A stretch of 64,000 nucleotides of DNA from Chondrosia reniformis. Taxonomy: Eukaryota > Porifera > Demospongiae > Chondrillida > Chondrillidae. The position numbers and the translations under genes were made by a program. Below, piece by piece: positions 60,964-64,000 of the stretch. Every line of letters starts with the position of its first letter. Within the stretch, counting starts at the first letter, position 1. Location: contig OX359193.1 in NCBI GenBank assembly GCA_947172415.1, positions 8,147,501 through 8,211,500 of the forward strand. Reading direction: 5' to 3'. The notes under the pieces are model-generated. The model did not search any database. It was not told the DNA's origin and saw only the letters and a list, made by a program, of their open reading frames with translations.

Positions 60964-62791
60964 TCAAGGGCAGGATTTGTTACACGGATAAGCACAGTCC
61001 ACCTCGTGTAGTTTTCCATTTCCATTGTACCATTTAGCAAATGTTTCATAGGCAGTGGAGTCATTCACTTTGATGACAACCCAGCCAAAGTTGCTGAGTG
61101 ACATACAATGCTGCAGACAAGCTGGCAGGAAGGCACCGCTGATCTGGGATGACAGCACTGCCTTATCAGCATTGAGGAAGGTCTGACAGAGAATATAAAA
61201 GAGCAAACAATATATGTAAACATGTCAACTCTACCATGGTTAACAAGATGTTCCCCCCTTGCTTACATCACGGTAACCAAGGAAAGCTTCCTCCTCATCT
61301 GTTGGACATTTGGGAGGAGTACAGTTTAGCTGTAAGATATTCCCCAGTTGCCAAGTATCATAAAGAGAATTTTGTTGGAAGAACGGTATTTTAATGTGTG
61401 GGAAGGTGTACTATGAAGAGAAGGGGAAAGAAAATATTCAAGCAGGCACTGTAAAAAGATCTCCTCTCACTTGAGCAAAGAAGCACTTCCATTCTTCTCC
61501 CTTGTTGGCTGCTATACAATCTTGATTGACACCTCCCATGCAGTTCTGCATTTTGAACACTGAGAGACACAGATCAAGAAGAATAACTTTCAAACATTTC
61601 ATACAACTGTTTTACTTCATCTCCCACCATATTGATAGAGAGGCCGGATGTGTTGCTGACCCAACCAATTGGTAGTATCCAGGAAGTACCTATATTATAC
61701 AGAGAGCCACATGACAACACTGTAGAGCTGCCATATATGGCAACACCCACCCTGCATCAGCCAAGGCCTTCAGAGATACAGTTGAAGGAAGGTAGCTCCT
61801 GACATAGTCAGCATGAAGGTACGTAGCCAATCCACCAGCTGCACGCGTGTGTGTGGAGGAGAGTGTAGCAAGGCTAACTAGTGAAAGGCCTATCAAATGT
61901 ACCAGAGCATCCGGTCAAGATGACCTCTTTAGCATTCTTCATTCCTTTGCTGTTCCACAGGTCATCCAATGCAGCTTTCAGTATGCGCTTCCCTCTAAGA
62001 GAACAGAGAAGAGAGAGGAGAGAAGAGAGAGGAGAGAAGAGAGAGGAGAGAGGAGAAGAGAGAGGAGAGAGGAGAGAGGAGAGAGGAGAGAGGAGAGAAG
62101 AGAAGTCACATTTAAATGTGCTGGAAGAGCAACATAAACTAAGGTACCGAAAATGGATGGTTGTTCCGTTAACCACGACCCCATCAGACCTGTAAGTGGA
62201 GCAGGTTATATAGCATTGATAGCTAAGGACGCAAGGCTACCTCACTTGTTGCCTGAAAATGATGCTCCATCGCAGTACTTCAGATAGACCACATTCCAGT
62301 TATAAAACTGCGGATTATACATCGCCTCATCAGAGAGAAATCCATTAAAGCTCGCAGTCGGACCCCAAAATGTAGAAGACCCTAGTGAGGTCTTGCTCCT
62401 CTCCAGACACAGATCTTCATTATAACACCATCCGCCTCCCTCCTGATGAATGATCCAGTTGCTAGCCCCGGAGTTCATCCCTAGACCACGTATGTGCAGA
62501 GCATGTAAACGTTTCTAAACATATCATCACATCAAGTGGCGCATATCTTTCAAAATCATTACCTTGACGATAGTAATATCCTCCCGGCGTACCGTCCAGA
62601 CAGATTGCTCCCTGGAAATGCAGCAACAAGAAGGCTTACTATTAGTCGAAAGGTTAACCTATTCCCTTCCGCCCTATATGTACCTCTGTCTTGGCGGCAT
62701 CTGTAAGGAGGGAGAGCTTTGCCTCTCCAGCTACGAGACCGACAAGAGCAGCAAGAATGAACACGTGCATCTTCAACGAATTCGAAGCCAT
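60964..62791 (-). CDS. Secreted pectin-acetylesterase/Notum-type esterase 2
   Basis: 375 residues, ten exons with the same phases as gene 1: 62684-62791, 62563-62611, 62246-62480, 62148-62189, 61903-61994, 61751-61838, 61628-61689, 61471-61559, 61267-61410, 60964-61182. Signal peptide region (MHVFILAALVGLVAG, with an extra MASNSLK in front; either ATG could be used). Blocks: CLDGTPGGYYYRQG, HQEGGGWCYNE, YCDGASFSGN, VNGTTIHFRGKR, GCSAGG (Ser about 175), NSLYDTWQ (Asp about 273), PACLQHC (His about 328), DCAYPCNKSCP. Exons 5-6 with their intron are almost identical to gene 1, whereas exons 3, 9 and 10 are clearly diverged. Confidence 0.9.
61995..62104. repeat. GAGAGGAGA microsatellite in intron 4 of esterase 2
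   Basis: About 100 bp of purine-only gagaggagag-type repeat immediately upstream (in gene direction) of exon 5. On the minus strand it is a long pyrimidine tract in front of the acceptor. Confidence 0.9.
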
Positions 62792-62868
62792 CTTTCACAA
62801 CATACGATGATGCTTCAAAGTAAGTATAGTAACTCTATACGGTCATGTATATAGTCATATATAGTGAT

Positions 62869-63882
62869 TCAAGGGCACGACTTGTTACATGGCCACACGC
62901 AGTCCACTGCATGGACCGCTCCTTTTCCGTTGTACCACTTGGTAAAGGTGTCTGATAAGGTCAGATTGTTCACTTTGATTGTCAGCCAAGTGCTTCCACC
63001 AGCCATGCCGTGCACTAGACAGGCTGGGAGGAAGGCACCACTGGTTGGTGAAGCAAGCAATCCATGATCATCATTCAGGAAAGTCTATAGTTTGTAGCAT
63101 TAAAGGAATGAATAACTTCATAAATATAGTCTGCATATACGTATATTACCCGACCCTAACTATTATGTGATGGGCATATTTGAAAAACTGTTACACAAAA
63201 CATAAAAATCAAATTCCTTTACCCAACATCACATTAGTGTATTTTGACAAGAAAAGATGAAAATTAAATACTGTATATAGATATGTGCATTCCAATTCCT
63301 CCTATCCATCTACTCCACTTACATCTCTGTATGCTAAAAATGCTTTCTCTTCATCAGGTGGACACTTTGGAGGTGTACAGTTCAGTTGTAGGATGTTAGG
63401 AAGTTGCCATGTGTCGTAGAGTGCGTTTGATTGGAAGATTGGAGTTTTGATATGGGGAAAGGTGTACTAGAATAGCAAGGAAACAACAATAAAGATTAGC
63501 TATTGATTTACATGACATTAGTAATTTACTTGGGCAAAGAAGCACTTCCATTCTTCTCCCTTGTTGGCTGCTATACAATCTTGATTGACACCTCCCATGC
63601 AGTTCTGCATCTTAAACACTGAGAGACACAGTCATTGATTAATTCTTCCAAAAGGTTCAAGCGATCTCTTACCATATTGGTAAAGGAGCCTAATGTGTTC
63701 CTGACCCAACCAGTTCTTGGCATCTAAGAAGTACCTGTTCACACCACAACACTTAACCTTTTATGAAAGTTATCATTAGATAATGTACCCCTACCCTGCA
63801 TCAGCCAAGCCTCTCAGAGATACAGCAGAAGGCAAAAAGTCCCTAACATAGTCTGCATTAAGGTACGTAGCCAATCCACCAG
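62869..63882 (-). CDS. Secreted pectin-acetylesterase/Notum-type esterase 3, 3' part
   Basis: The five last exons are in the window: 63795-63882, 63673-63734, 63530-63618, 63323-63466, 62869-63084. They start AGGLATYLNADYVRDFLP, just after the catalytic Ser codon, which lies in an exon beyond the window end. Asp in NALYDTWQ, His in PACLVHG, where the usual Cys after His is Gly. Ends DCVWPCNKSCP. Same phases as genes 1 and 2. 63883-64000 is intron. Confidence 0.88.
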
Positions 63883-64000
63883 CTATGAGAAGAAAGAAAA
63901 ATGCATTTGCTTACTATTTGATGCATTAAAATTTAGTCTTGAAAATTCTCAATGGAACTAGCCCAAGTGGTTAATGTACATAATAATCAGAAAATAGATA

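Overview
This is an AT-rich animal genomic window. It has split genes with many short GT-AG introns (about 50-150 bp), TATA boxes, AATAAA signals, and clear orthologs of conserved animal genes: PP2A B'' subunit, FBXO36, ANKRD42 and the cap-binding protein CBP20. The style (compact introns, abundant TACGTA palindromes, expanded families of secreted proteins) suggests an early-branching metazoan, most likely a demosponge. That assignment is inference, because no marker gene settles it. Gene models below were assembled by hand from splice sites, reading phase and homology; exon coordinates are given for each gene.

Layout. 1-2148 (+): the 3' end of a PP2A B'' regulatory subunit gene. 2223-2885 (+): single-exon FBXO36. 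3434-32819: a cluster of twelve genes for one family of small secreted proteins. Each module is about 110-120 residues with ten cysteines: a CC...GxCQ(V/A)(Q/E)...(D/N)(F/Y)GTC half and a W-x-I-x-WGDG...GPFGP..H.Y..C...VCVTV.YCH...CC..F..C half that looks like a PKD beta-sandwich. Five two-module genes (A-E) sit in a nearly identical ~2.95-kb head-to-tail array at 3.4-16.5 kb on the minus strand. Seven single-module genes (F, G, H, I, J, L, M) follow on both strands. An acidic tandem-repeat secreted protein (gene K, 28561-29325) lies inside the cluster and shares the style of signal peptide. I do not recognise this family; it is my best candidate for something undescribed.

33540-42042 (-): a 15-exon ANKRD42 ortholog, ankyrin repeats plus a C-terminal coiled coil. 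42233-44769 and 45451-49039 (-): two tandem secreted subtilisin-like (S8) proteases, each with an extra C-terminal region whose repeats resemble the bacterial tandem repeat domain found in polyglycine hydrolases. 49.1-55.4 kb: gene-poor, containing a near-perfect long hairpin and a pogo-like MITE. 55492-57255 (-): CBP20/NCBP2, divergent from an unrecognised 159-residue gene at 57366-58012 (+) with only 110 bp between start codons. 58221-63882 and beyond (-): three tandem secreted pectin-acetylesterase/Notum-type serine hydrolases; the third is cut by the window end. Two of them share an almost identical tract across the catalytic-serine exons, a sign of gene conversion.

Common theme: from 3.4 to 49 kb and again from 58 to 64 kb the window is dominated by secreted products (cysteine-rich modules, proteases, esterases) in tandem families still being reshaped by duplication and conversion. 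Housekeeping genes flank and separate them.
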